From: Asterias rubens
Taxonomy: Eukaryota; Echinodermata; Asteroidea; Forcipulatida; Asteriidae
Length of the DNA: 64,000 nt
Assembly (NCBI RefSeq): GCF_902459465.1
Contig: NC_047082.1
Coordinates: 1,860,001 to 1,924,000 of the forward strand
Reading direction: 5' to 3'
Shown here: positions 34,101 through 45,956 of the stretch, piece after piece
How the letters are laid out: each line of letters begins with the position of its first letter
Position numbering within the stretch: position 1 is the first letter of the stretch
Translations under genes and position numbers: made by a program
The notes under the pieces: model-generated
Databases searched by the model: none
Seen by the model: only the letters and a program-made list of their open reading frames with translations
Told to the model about the DNA's origin: nothing

Positions 34101-35357
34101 AAAACTTTGTGGTATGGTGGCTAAAACAAATTGGGGTAGTAGTTTTTAAGATCTTCGGGTTCTTTTCTGTTGGTAGAACCGAGAGCAAGAACTGTTCGCT
34201 ATGATCAGCATGCCTTGGTCAAAGCTGCACCTGCTATCTGGAACAAGCTTCCTGCAACACTACGTCAAACTTCATCACTGGACATATTCAAGAAGAAACT
34301 GAAAACTCATTTGCTTTGCTAGCTCCTACTCTTTTCCTTTTGTGTGTAGGCACCTTGATCAGGTTTCCCGGATAAGTGCGCCATATAAATCTATATTACT
34401 ATTATTATGATCCTTTGAACTGGTGTGAAAGGCAGTGGATTGGGTTTATCTGGAAGGATGGGGAAAATTAATTTTTTTTTTTAGAGAGTTTTGCACTAAT
34501 TACTGGTTATGCTGAAACAGTTTGCAGTACACATGCTTTCCCAAAGGTTTTAAACGAACAACAGACCAGTTAAAAATGAAAACAGAAGATGAAATATTTA
34601 CCTTGTACAATGTGTTGACAATACGGTCCCCACGCAGTACTTCCCCGAGATTCTCCGACATGTATACAATTTTCTCCAGAGCTGGAGTGCAGATTCCAAT
34701 TGAATAATAATCATAAGGTAGCTGTGTTTTTGTTGACGTTATCTTCACTCCCTTTGCAAAAACAAAACACACAAACAGATGTTCATAAATTAAGACAACC
34801 ATTCACGCACACATGAACTAAATTAGCCTTGGTGTTCCTTTGAAAGGTGCCCATAAACTTGTTGAGTTTTTCCAATGATACTTTATAGTGACCTTTGCAA
34901 AATGGTTGTAGCCTTGATCTCTCTCAGAGATGAAATTCAAGGCCTGCCATTGAATGATTTCACCAAACTCTTCCTAACTTAGGATTAATCTTAGGACTTA
35001 GGACGGGTTCAGTTCCGTATCCTAATACAAAGGACGTATGAAACTCATCCTAAGTTAGGACTAGTTACTTGTCCTAACTCGAGTTAGGATTAATCCTAGC
35101 ATTTTGTGAAATCGGCTGCTGGTCACATGGTGAAAATAAATTGAAATATTTTTAAAACAAAGATTGAAATTTAAAGTTCTTTTGCATCAATGAAAAACAT
35201 AATGAACACTGAAATCAGTGAGGCTATAAATAACTACCTTTATTTCAACCTCCTCTCCATCTCTGAACTCCACAGGAGCAACCCCTGGTACGTAGAATGC
35301 ATTGCTTAGGCAGGCAGAAGCCAAGAACAGAAGCGTCAATGCTGGTATTCTAGACAT
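19173..35357 (-). CDS. TM9SF4: Transmembrane 9 superfamily member 4
   Basis: Seventeen coding exons join in frame to 633 residues (human TM9SF4 about 642): 35357-35238, 34751-34602, 33785-33676, 33224-33119, 32336-32272, 31433-31282, 30872-30720, 30082-30012, 29574-29442, 28667-28586, 27556-27481, 26884-26705, 25494-25415, 23525-23462 (or 23388-23325), 21006-20887, 20257-20168 and 19322-19173. A signal peptide (cleavage likely before FYVPGVAP) precedes a luminal domain with [15 protein letters not shown] and [17 protein letters not shown], then nine membrane spans with [35 protein letters not shown] and [15 protein letters not shown], ending KIYGAVKID, a KxD-type retrieval signal. TM9SF4 works in Golgi/endosomal trafficking, adhesion and phagocytosis. 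An acceptor lies directly before the ATG, and a donor at 35926 marks a 5' noncoding exon. Exon 14 exists in two versions. Confidence 0.96.
19451..19612. repeat. Dispersed repeat family A, copy 3 (complete)
   Basis: Begins ccaggcctggaatt and ends with gaaattccaggcctg, giving short terminal inverted repeats; about 160 bp, in the last intron of TM9SF4. This copy best defines the ends of the family. Confidence 0.75.
19682..19812. repeat. Palindromic MITE, TM9SF4 last intron
   Basis: Arms of about 55 bp, from aatacgcctcttta on the left to its inverted copy agaggcgtatt on the right, with a GC-rich centre. No second copy seen. Confidence 0.7.
20030..20115. repeat. MITE family I, copy 1 (foldback)
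   Basis: A near-palindrome with aggtttgggtaaatt in one arm and ccaaaccaaacagtg in the other, matching the copy at 50170-50283. It is in the intron before the last TM9SF4 exon. Confidence 0.6.
21980..22120. repeat. Two-copy tandem repeat, about 68-bp period
   Basis: gtacactgcagtgtacctgt, followed by a ccctgtgggatt.aaaccc module, appears at 21981 and again at 22049. It lies in the intron between TM9SF4 exons 23325 and 21006. Confidence 0.75.
23325..23388 (-). CDS. TM9SF4: TM9SF4 alternative exon 14b (second of a tandem pair)
   Basis: 64-nt exon with acceptor CATGCAG and donor GTAAGT. It completes the codon left open by the 25415 donor and ends in phase 0 before AIWEN, exactly as its neighbour does. 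It reads through 21 whole codons with no stop and keeps the core GAVFIEL at the same place, but has AGILSFG for AGILPFG, ELVFI for ELFFI, and differs at both ends. It encodes part of one membrane span. Intact splice sites and conserved frame argue for a working alternative exon. Whether it is expressed is unknown. Confidence 0.8.
23462..23525 (-). CDS. TM9SF4: TM9SF4 exon 14a (canonical version of the tandem pair)
   Basis: 64-nt exon after a good pyrimidine tract and TTACAG; donor GTAAGT. Its peptide, with [10 protein letters not shown] and FIELFFI, matches the usual TM9SF4 sequence closely, so this is the standard version. It is separated from exon 14b by an intron of only 73 nt. Confidence 0.93.
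23825..24065. repeat. Degenerate 21-bp tandem repeat
   Basis: About eleven units of 21 bp around gctatctggcaaat..tttt. In the minus-strand frame the units spell a QIAK-like heptapeptide over and over because 21 is divisible by three, which explains the ORFs across it. It is intronic, 300 bp upstream (in transcript order) of the duplicated TM9SF4 exon pair. Confidence 0.75.
24330..24490. repeat. MITE family G, diverged copy
   Basis: Contains duplicated gcaacagctacggctgtgg modules and a gtagctgtagccgccaattc right end that match the inverted-repeat element at 37156-37289 and fragments at 42806-42945 and 51085-51110. TM9SF4 intron. Confidence 0.6.
24822..24951. repeat. MITE family J, copy 1
   Basis: Ends ctacttcacaaattctcag and ctgagtat-like ttgtgaagtag are inverted copies. 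The internal ggaatgaggtgcatgctgg recurs at 60772-60840 downstream of UCKL1. Confidence 0.65.
25075..25330. repeat. Tandem repeat, units of about 50-60 bp
   Basis: Four copies of agccttatggttttatcaaa followed by ttttgctt, near 25092, 25158, 25215 and 25298, with alternating spacer types. TM9SF4 intron; no function suggested. Confidence 0.8.
25782..26338. mobile_element. Non-autonomous hAT-like transposon, 557 bp
   Basis: Flanked by an exact 8-bp duplication ATTGTTAC (25774-25781 and 26339-26346). Terminal inverted repeats read tagtgctgggcgaat and, inverted, taggcctgggcgaatt, with inner ccggatat blocks. An 8-bp duplication and TAG-starting ends fit the hAT superfamily. No transposase is encoded. 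The intact target duplication suggests a fairly recent insertion. A truncated relative is at 38046-38122. In a TM9SF4 intron. Confidence 0.85.
26522..26675. repeat. Dispersed repeat family A, copy 4
   Basis: gaaagggcaagggcaccaag to gagggcatggaggc, about 150 bp. It is next to TM9SF4 exon 26884-26705, 30 bp below its donor. Confidence 0.7.
26970..27384. repeat. MITE family B, copy 2, with a nested element at 27091-27360
   Basis: Family B sequence runs to ctttgacaat at 27090 and resumes at 27361 with accaaaggtgtccagtgcct. Between them sits a 270-bp element with its own inverted ends (tctcaata..cttccggg.gtatat and complement). The nesting gives insertion order: B first, the inner element later. 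Confidence 0.75.
27668..27765. repeat. 49-bp exact tandem duplication
   Basis: The block starting ctacaacaagtacttcgtaa occurs twice back to back, at 27668 and 27717, with no mismatch seen, so the duplication is recent. TM9SF4 intron. Confidence 0.9.
27938..28199. repeat. MITE family D, complete copy
   Basis: Perfect terminal inverted repeats of at least 30 bp, starting acatctgggcccaatttcat. The inside carries several GCTTACG/CGTAAGC motifs. Eroded relatives occur near 1331, 5875, 41598-41793 and 57000-57181. TM9SF4 intron. Confidence 0.85.
30484..30671 (+). mobile_element. tRNA-derived SINE, copy 1
   Basis: The head has a polymerase III A box (tagtctagttgg, about 30529) and B box (ggtcgtgggtcagaatccc, 30566-30584), followed by a tRNA-unrelated body ending gggtaaaacc. 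Two more copies are at 30949-31152 and 58252-58400. It is inserted antisense in a TM9SF4 intron. Confidence 0.85.
30949..31152 (+). mobile_element. tRNA-derived SINE, copy 2
   Basis: Same family as the copy 480 bp away in the neighbouring intron, and same orientation: tccgctgctaaa, A box tggtctagttgg, B box ggtcctgggtttgaatccc, body ending gcgaaacc. The two copies flank TM9SF4 exon 30872-30720. Confidence 0.85.
31514..32006. repeat. MITE family B, copy 3, with family C insert
   Basis: Ends ttggtaattaccc and gacaattaccaaacatgtac belong to family B; about 120 bp in the middle (31680-31805) match the family C fragment at 14476-14600, indicating a nested insertion. TM9SF4 intron. Confidence 0.7.
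32098..32205. repeat. 30-bp tandem duplication plus dispersed segment
   Basis: aagactgacttttttgtaaa plus aaagtaatac occurs twice in tandem. The following tgtgaaattgacttcttt..gtttgcaactgtttgaca reappears at 33910-33990, so part of one intron is copied in another. Confidence 0.8.
34195..34385 (+). mobile_element. LINE 3'-end relic (reverse transcriptase C terminus)
   Basis: The plus strand reads [13 protein letters not shown], a few residues, then [12 protein letters not shown] and a stop, the typical C-terminal tail of non-LTR retrotransposon reverse transcriptases, then a 3' tail with a gcgccatataaat motif and (TTA)n. Strongly 5'-truncated, antisense in a TM9SF4 intron. Confidence 0.85.
34826..34948. 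repeat. Dispersed repeat family A, copy 5
   Basis: ccttggtgttcctttgaaag to gagatgaaattcaaggcctg, 120 bp, 75 bp above TM9SF4 exon 2. Confidence 0.65.
34960..35118. repeat. MITE family E, copy 2
   Basis: Series of cctaacttaggatt and inverted motifs between atgatttcaccaaact and ttttgtgaaatcggctg, matching 3492-3633. TM9SF4 intron 1. Confidence 0.65.
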
Positions 35358-35925
35358 CTTTGAAAAAGAACAAACAACCGTTTTACAGACAAAGTACAGA
35401 ACAGATGTTGAAGTTAAATATATTCTACTGTAGAAAATTTACATAGTATGGAAACTAATCTACTTTTGCAAATATTGATGTACTTTCTGTCTGACTCCTG
35501 AAAACGTTTTCTTATTTCGACTCTTTTAAATGATACAAACAGTGAACACTATATATATGCAGTGCATCAAATTTAAAACACATTTGCCAGAGTGGAAAGG
35601 TTTCTGTATCCTCCTACCATCGCTGTTTCAACTGTTATGACATAAAATAGTATCCAAAGATATTTCTTTGGCCTTTGGGTAAAAATGAGTGAAAAAGTGG
35701 TGGTAGGCAGGAATAGGGTACAGAAGTGCAATTTGGCGACCCCAACTACTATAGAAACATTTAACATTGGTCATCACGGTTGAGCAATTTTGCTGTTCAG
35801 ACCAACCGGTACCCAACTTGTTGAGTTGAGTCGGTTGGGCTTTGCCTTTGGTTGGTTGTACTCCTGACTGTGTAAGTTTAAAAAGTAACATCAAAGTTGC
35901 TCATTTTGTAAAAAGAATTACTTAC

Positions 35926-36933
35926 CTGGCAGGATTCTGGAGTTTACTAGCTAGGTAGTTGCTAATGCTAGTTCATTAAATAATAATACATAAATTACAA
36001 ATACTATCTAAATCTATTTGAATGAGATATTAGTTTATTAGTATAATATTATTCATTCATCACCAGTGGACGACTTGTTTTTTTGCAAGGGGGCGAGAGA
36101 GAGAGGACAGTCCACAGTCCGATCGAGTCGACTATTCCTTTTTTGTTTTACGTTTTTTTTTAAGGCAGCCTGCCTTCCATCCATTTCTGTTTAATTTTTA
36201 TTTCACCAATCATCATCGCGCGCGCCGCCGTCACACCTTTTTTACGCATGCCATTCTACTTCATTTTCACCACTGAATGAGTAAACGGAGGTCATATACC
36301 ACCTTAATCTTTACATGAGCTTATATCGAAATATGTACACTTATATATTTTGTAAAACGGGAAATTTAGACAAGTTTTCAACCTTAATGCACCTACCTTG
36401 CCTCGAGCTTCGATAGACTATTCGGCCCGCCCGAGTTCATTCGACCAAATCACAAATTCCATGTCACACTCTGCATGGTAACCTTCTTTTAAACCTAATT
36501 ATGAGATAAAACGAGGGACCTACACTTAGGCACCAGACTACGTGGAAACGGCAACGTGGATGTAAATCATGCGTGACGTCAGAACAGAAGAATGATAATT
36601 ATTATTTAAAAAAGTAACTATTCAAAGTGAAAAATGAAACACATTCATCATATTTTGATGTTCATCAGGCTAACAAGTATAGTCAACAAACTTAAATCCA
36701 AGCTAAGAAGAGTATTTTAATCCCCAATTTCACAATTCTATATTTAGCTGGTAACCATTTTGAAGACGATCGTTTACTTAGGGACATGGTACCAGTTAAC
36801 GCATTGGATATTAGGAATCGGTCTTTTTGCCCGCTGATCTCTTGGCAGTAGCATATTTCTAAGCCGCTGGCTCACCGCTGTTCAATTTCTGTCAAATTTC
36901 AGGCATTGATTAAGTCGGCTAGCACTCGAAACC
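35926..36933. promoter_or_regulatory. Head-to-head promoter region of TM9SF4 and RPS20
   Basis: TM9SF4 has a 5' noncoding exon that ends at 35926 with a perfect CAG/GTAAGT donor on the minus strand. RPS20 starts at 36934 on the plus strand. The roughly 1 kb between holds a CpG-rich patch (about 36212-36232) and a pyrimidine run, ctttttg, near 36824 that could be a TOP-type start for the ribosomal protein mRNA. Transcription start sites were not located. Confidence 0.55.
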
Positions 36934-40187
<3,254 letters not shown>

Positions 40188-40284
40188 ACTCTATGCTCAC
40201 AATTCAAACCATGAGATTTTGTAATCCATTGGTAGATCTAATGTATGACTTGGTAAAATGACATGAGCTTTCATATGAAGTTAC

Positions 40285-40290
40285 AATAAA
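40285..40290 (+). other. Polyadenylation signal, RPS20
   Basis: AATAAA 98 bp after the stop codon of a gene that normally has a short 3' UTR. Confidence 0.75.
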
Positions 40291-40433
40291 GTCACATTCA
40301 GCTGTGAAGTGAAAAGGAAACATTCTTGTTCTGTTGTCTTTATTACATTTTGTTTTGGGGAGCGTAAGACCTTAATACCTCAGAGTAAGCCTCAAGTATT
40401 TACCCAAGATTTGAAGGAACTCAGGCTGAAATG

Positions 40434-40738
40434 TGCAAGCCTGGAATTTACCTTAGACAGGAAAAGGCCATTTTCATTTTGAAAAGGGCACTCCAATAGG
40501 AGACTTTCCAACGCTAGGTGGCAGCAGACATACCGGGTAAATTTCCATTGTTTACGTAGTTCTGAACATGCGCATAATTCTGAGAACAATAGATTTACCC
40601 GGTAAGTCTGCTGCCCTCTATCGTCCCAGAAAGTCTCCCATTGGAAAATCTTGAAGTCTGTGGGTAACTTTTGAAGGGGCTCAAAGGCCAAGACCAGGGC
40701 ATTGGAGGCCATCGCCTCGGGTGAAATTCCCAGCCTGC
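40434..40738. repeat. Family A copy 7 split by a MITE (family M) at 40493-40644
   Basis: Family A runs from gcctggaatttacc into gggcactccaat, is interrupted by a 152-bp element with 45-bp inverted ends (ccaataggagactttcc and complement), and continues to gtgaaattcccagcctg. A second family M copy is at 18240-18382. Family M therefore moved after family A was in place. Confidence 0.85.
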
Positions 40739-41597
40739 ATGTGAATTATTTACCATTCCAGCAAACTTTTGATGCAACAATAGATCTATGCAGACAATGA
40801 CCATGGCAATCAACGAATAACACACACATATTAAGCAGAAATGACACCCATGAAAGTTCCCCATCCAGCACTCTACAATATCTGGTATTACCTCAAAATA
40901 GTAAATGACTTGTTTTAATTCCATTAGAAACTTGCCCATACTGTTTTGGGTTTGCACAGAGACTTGACCCAAAGGTAATGTTTCCACTTTGCTCAGTAAC
41001 AATGTGCTGGCTGGCTGGGTCCTTAAAATACTTTTTAGCAGACTGAGCAACTTAAGGATTCCACTAAATCACAAAACTCCACACAACGATTAATTTAACT
41101 TGTCTAATAAAATGGGTATTTTTATTTATTTATTTGTTTACATATCAAGCTTTAAATGGGCAAGATGCTTTTGTAAAAAAAAAAAAGTAGACTTTTGAAT
41201 CGCAAGACTGCTGACCTATTGATCCCTTGCATGGCGCACAGCACACCTTTCCTGTCCCCCATATTGGGCGTCAAAATGAACTAGAAGAATTTAAGCACAA
41301 AATGGTGGAAATTGACACATTTTTGCAGAGGTGCCTCCAACATCTGCAAGGGGTCAATTGGTAAATCTTCTTCAGACGTCCATATCAACTGTGATAAAAA
41401 AAATGTGTTTCTTTGAATGCTGACGACGCTCTCTTTATTTTAAGTCGATGAGAACATGTCATAGAATCAAATCAGATCGATTTAAAAAGTCAAGTAACAA
41501 AAAGCATGGTTTACGTTTTAAAATAATTCTTTGCTTCGGTAATTTTTAAAAACAATAAGTTCAACAAGTCAATGTTGTCTGCTGTATATTATTGAAA

Positions 41598-41793
41598 CCT
41601 TGGCCCAATTTCATTGAGCTGCTTAAGCAGAAAATATTACTCAACAATTTTCTCCTGGGCAGAAATAAGCAGGATTCCACTAAAATATTGTCATTTCACA
41701 TGGTGTTTTGGGTGGTAACCTTATTTTGGTAAGCATAATTGTGTTGTGCTTAGTTACTTGTTGTGCTTCATTAGCTTTATGATATTGGGCCAT
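41598..41793. repeat. MITE family D, diverged copy
   Basis: Starts ttggcccaatttcattgag and ends ttatgatattgggccatg, weakly inverted. It ends 21 bp below the HMBOX1 stop codon, so it may supply 3' UTR sequence of that gene. Confidence 0.6.
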
Positions 41794-41813
41794 GCTGCTA
41801 GAATATGTTAGAT

Positions 41814-44800
41814 CTAGGTTGCTTTTGCCATGCCACTCTCCTCTACAGCTTCAATAAGGGTATAAATAGTGTTCATTCCATCATAATGGGCTTTCCCCTC
41901 ATCTCTCTCTCTCCTTTGGACTTTGCAGTCTTCCTCCATAATACCACCCCCCTGAACTTCCTCCACGGCTTGCTGGTCCTCCACCTGCTGCTGCTCATCA
42001 CCCATTCGTAAAACAACCACATGGTCCTGGGAGGAGGAGGGATCATCTGATTGGTTTGTCTCCCCAGAGTGTACCTCAATGATGTGAAGATTTGAAGAGT
42101 TCATTTGGCCATACTTGGTCTTATCGCTAATATTTGAAGGTGCACAGTTATCCTCCATACTATCTGAAAGGATTGAATTATAAAGAACTACTTTAGCTTG
42201 CAGGGAACGATTTCATCCAAACATTTAGACTGAAAAGTTTTGTGCACACTGAATGCTATTAATATTGAGTTGCAAATGATGATTCTTAAAGGCAGTGGAC
42301 ACTATTGGTAATTACTCAAAATAATTATTAGCATAAAACCTTACTTGGTAACGAGTAATGGGGAGAGGTTGGTAGTGTAAAACATTGTGAGAAACGGCTT
42401 CCTCTGAAGTGGAGTAGTTTTCGAGAAAGAAGTAATTTTCCACGAATTTGATTTCGAGACCTGAAGTTTAGAACTTGAGGTCTCGAAATCAACCATCTAA
42501 CCGCACACAACTTCGTGTGACAAGGGTGTTTTTTCTTTCATTATTATCTCGCAACTTCAACGACCAATTGAGCTCAGATTTTCACAGGTTTGTTATTTTA
42601 TGCATATGTTGACATACACCAAATGAGGAGACTGGTCTTTGACAATTACCAATAGTGTCCACTGTCTTTAAGTAGCAAGTGATACATTTTGTGTAGCATT
42701 TTGCTTTGCTATGTAAGGGAAATCGTTCCCTGGCTTGTATCAAAAAAGATTAAAATGTCACATAATGAATAATGGGGAACTTTCAAGGACACTAGTTCAC
42801 TGCAGACTTGGGCCGTATCTGAATAGGTGGATGCAGCTACGGCTATGACTGTTGCCAAGGGGGTTGCTAAGGGTGTGTTATAATTCAACACACAATAAAT
42901 GATTTGGAAATCTAGCCGTAGCCGCAGCTTCAGATATGCTTTAAGTTTTAGATGTGAGGGGACCTCACATAGTGTCCCAAGTGGGATTCAAAAGGCAAAA
43001 GGTGAGGATGCCAACCCAACCCGCCTTTTTAAGGTGGGTAGGGCTCAACTTGGTTGATCTAAATCTCAACACATTTCACTTGCCTATTCTCTGACCAAGC
43101 CTCTTCCGTCTGTTGTTGTCTTTACGTCTGTTTGCAAACCAGTTGTAGACTTTTGATGAAGTCACCCACTTGCAGTCTGGGACTGTCTCTCCTAAGATCA
43201 GGGAAAAGAATGCAAAGGTACAATAACAATGTCTCTCGAAAAGACCAACCCTTTTGAACTGGGTTTTTATACCCAGTTCCATCTATAACTCCAAATTTGA
43301 ATGTTTTTTTTCTTTAAGAGACAAAACAACTTTCCTTCATAAATCACATCTCCAAAAGATGCAACGTTACAAGTGCTAAGTGTAGCAAGACAGATACTGA
43401 TGCATAAAGTATTTTTCACCAGGGCCATACATGTAGTAGAAAAGAGCAGAATACCTGTGAAAATTTGTATGTGCGACATGGCAGTTTGGCCGGTAACCTT
43501 GTTCTAGTAACATAATTTTTATGCTTAAGCAGTTCTCAAAAAGCTAAAACACACTGACATTATCCAAAACGATTTTGATCAACAGCAGATACTGTGACAC
43601 ATATCTATTTTTCCTTCTACTTTTTCACAAAGTAATCCTTTCGTCTCAATAGCAGCTTCATAAAATTGAACTCAAACCTGCGCTCAACTTCATAAAGCCT
43701 GCATAAAGTACAGAAAGAAGAGTGTTAAGCAGTGCCGAACCAAAACTCACATTCGTAAGTGATAGCTTCTATGAAATTTGACCCCCAAAAATGGATAATT
43801 CCTCGTAAGTGTACCTGATTGCTGATGTTCACTGTTGCATGCCTCGGTTATCTTCTCTCGTTCATAATCATTGGGATAAGGATTCCGATTAAAGTAGCTT
43901 TCTAGAATTCGACTGTGGTTGTCTCTCCATGTGAAACGTTCTCTTCGCTTGAAGGTTGGCAAGTAGTTATCACCATTGGGGCTGTGGTACATGTGTGACT
44001 GGTCAGTTGGTCTTAAAGGAGGTGATGTATCGTTCATTCGGTTAAGAGCCTGATCTTGATCTGTATTATAAAAAAGTGTAGTTTGGTTATTCCTCTCTGA
44101 TCGTTTCAAAATGTGTACACTGAAGAGTGCAGATATTTGTTTGACTAAAAGAAGGAGATTATTCAGAGTATGATGGCAGTAACTGTAAAATTTCAACAAT
44201 TTAGACTAGAAAGCAAAATTATTTCAAAACCTAAAAATAAAAACAATCATTTTTTTAATGTTATTTTGAAGTTTCTTCTTCTCTCTAAGGACACTGACAA
44301 TAACACTGTAAACACAAACAGATGGAAATCAGTCCATCCACTAAAACGTTGCATGCCTGGACATTGTAGCAGTTTCAAATGCATTCATCATGAAAAGCTG
44401 TTTGAGGTTGCTATTTTTTCAGAAAAGTTTTACACAAACAAAACAATTAGTTTCTTTCTTTTCCTTTTATTTATTTTGGATGTGAAGCAAAGGACTCTCA
44501 GAAAAGTGAACTTAATCACTGTATTAGCCAAGAACCAAATGGAGAGAAGACAAGAAGTTTTAGATTATGGAGGAAAACCCCAGAGAATTATTCCAGGGAA
44601 AATCCATGCAGTCGGTAGGGACTGAAAACACCCTCCACATAGTGCCCCCCGGCACGATTCAAACCGAGTCCTAGAGGTGGAGGGGGAGGAATGATACCAC
44701 TACGTCAACCCAAACAAATTCTTCAAACACAAACCTAGCTGCGATAATCGTAACCCTCCATTCTCCCGACCGTCAGCAGGAAGAAGGATTACAATTATCG

Positions 44801-45956
44801 CAACTAACACAAACCTAGCTGTTCGATTTCATTCTTCTTGCCAAGGTACCATCGATAGAGAAGCGACTGAGTTGAACGTTTCATCATGAAGCCATGGATG
44901 AGGAATGACGAGATGTAACTTTGACTGATGCCTGTTGCCATGGAGATCTGTGTTTGTGACAGTCTGTATTTGGTCAGGAATGAGCGGATTTCAGCTTTGA
45001 TTGCCATGGGGCCACGGCTGGAAATGAAAAGGGTGTTATAAATGTTAAAAATATTTATCATGAAAGTTTGGAAAGAGTTATTGTAGTCAAAAGATAGCAG
45101 ACTACAATATGAAGAAGCAAGAACCAAAAGTCACATTTCCAGTGGTGGAATCACTTTGAGTTTACAAGGAGAATCTTCTATCCACATTATTTTAAATGCC
45201 AAGGAGAATCTTCTATCCACATTATTTTACATGCCTCACCATTACTACTTTATATGTTGCAGTGTACTTCTAGCAGCAGTTTGTTATTACTCTTTTAAGA
45301 TCTTTAAACTGCAATAGTATGTTTTTCCCCAAGTCTCATTGAAAAAATGTCATGAAAAAAGTAATGCTGAGGATAGTAGATGAAGAAATCAATGTAAGAC
45401 ACTGGAAGAATGTTACAAGACATGCCAGAAAAGACCCTAAGAATGAAGATCTGTATCCTTTTTCAATTAAGGGACTGTGTTGTCACATTCTGACACCATC
45501 TCATTTTTCAAACAAAAGACAAAACAAATCTGACAACCTAAACAAGTTTTCCACTTCAGCATCGGAAACATTCTTGAAGTTCTCAACACCACAGATGACT
45601 TCCTGGGACATTCCTTGAAGAATTCCTCCCTGAATATCTTCCCCAGCTTCGCAGTCTACATCATGTATCCTCCCTCCTCCTCCAGCTCCTCTCAGTCCTC
45701 CCGAGACTTGAACAGGGGATGAGTGATGCTGTGGTACCAATGGAGGTGATGTGTAGTTACTGGAATGATCCCCTTGGCCTTGGGAGCTCATTACAGGTGG
45801 ACTTGAGGACTGGAACTCTGCATCCATCTTGGTCATGGAGTCCAAGGCATGAACGATGTCCTGCTTTGTAAGACCTGTTCTAAGGAGGCGGTGGAGGAGG
45901 GAGATTTGCTCGATGGTGTAGCGTGGCTCGGAGGAGACTTTCCCTGGCATGGCCAT
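41814..45956 (-). CDS. HMBOX1: Homeobox-containing protein 1 (HMBOX1/HOT1, telomere repeat binding)
   Basis: Five coding exons, 45956-45538, 45017-44815, 44060-43815, 43191-43084 and 42163-41814 (TAG), join in frame to 441 residues (human 420). Residues 8-40 hold the HNF1-type dimerisation-like segment (YTIEQISLLHRLLRTGLTKQ). Residues 141-205 form a POU-specific-like domain (GPMAIKAEIRSFLTKYRLSQ). About 250-325 form the atypical homeodomain, from RRERFTWRDNHSRILESYF to SSKVYNWFANRRKDNNRRKR, with an insert before the recognition helix. In vertebrates the protein binds TTAGGG repeats and acts as a transcription factor; binding here is inferred. The last intron appears to use a GC donor (AG/GCAAGT at 43083). 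The acidic C-terminal tail (EDNCAPSN onward) is not conserved with human. Confidence 0.93.
42286..42671. repeat. MITE family B, complete copy
   Basis: Terminal inverted repeats of about 27 bp, starting ttaaaggcagtggacactat; total 386 bp, with an inner inverted pair (gatttcgagacctgaag / acttgaggtctcgaaatc). HMBOX1 last intron... it lies between exons 43084 and 42163. It defines the family seen at 6911, 26970, 31514 and 54074. Confidence 0.9.
42806..42945. repeat. MITE family G, diverged copy
   Basis: ttgggccgtatctgaatagg to tagccgtagccgcagc; its arms are inverted and contain the tacggcta core of the family. HMBOX1 last intron. Confidence 0.6.
44726..44821. repeat. Hairpin element flanked by 16-bp direct repeats that include a splice donor
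   Basis: aacacaaacctagctg occurs at 44726-44741 and 44806-44821. The right copy contains the HMBOX1 exon 2 donor (minus strand CTAG/GTTTGTG). The 64 bp between form a hairpin (cgataatcgtaaccc / ggattacaattatcg). This looks like an insertion beside an exon edge with duplication of the target, including the 5' splice site. Confidence 0.7.
45167..45236. repeat. 35-bp tandem duplication
   Basis: caaggagaatcttctatcca plus cattatttta appears twice in a row with one or two differences, in HMBOX1 intron 1. Confidence 0.85.

Larger units (their letters stand above)
40188..41813. other. 3' regions of RPS20 and HMBOX1 (tail to tail)
   Basis: AATAAA at 40285-40290 is the likely RPS20 polyadenylation signal, 98 bp after the stop codon. 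TTTATT repeats at 41120-41135 give AATAAA on the minus strand for HMBOX1. The middle holds repeat family A with a MITE inside it (40434-40738) and a family D relative (41598-41793). Confidence 0.7.

Noticed and set aside
44170-44625. 151-codon plus-strand ORF opposite HMBOX1
   Set aside because: Low-complexity, Lys/Phe-rich translation of AT-rich intron sequence that runs antisense into HMBOX1 intron 2, with no homology recognised.
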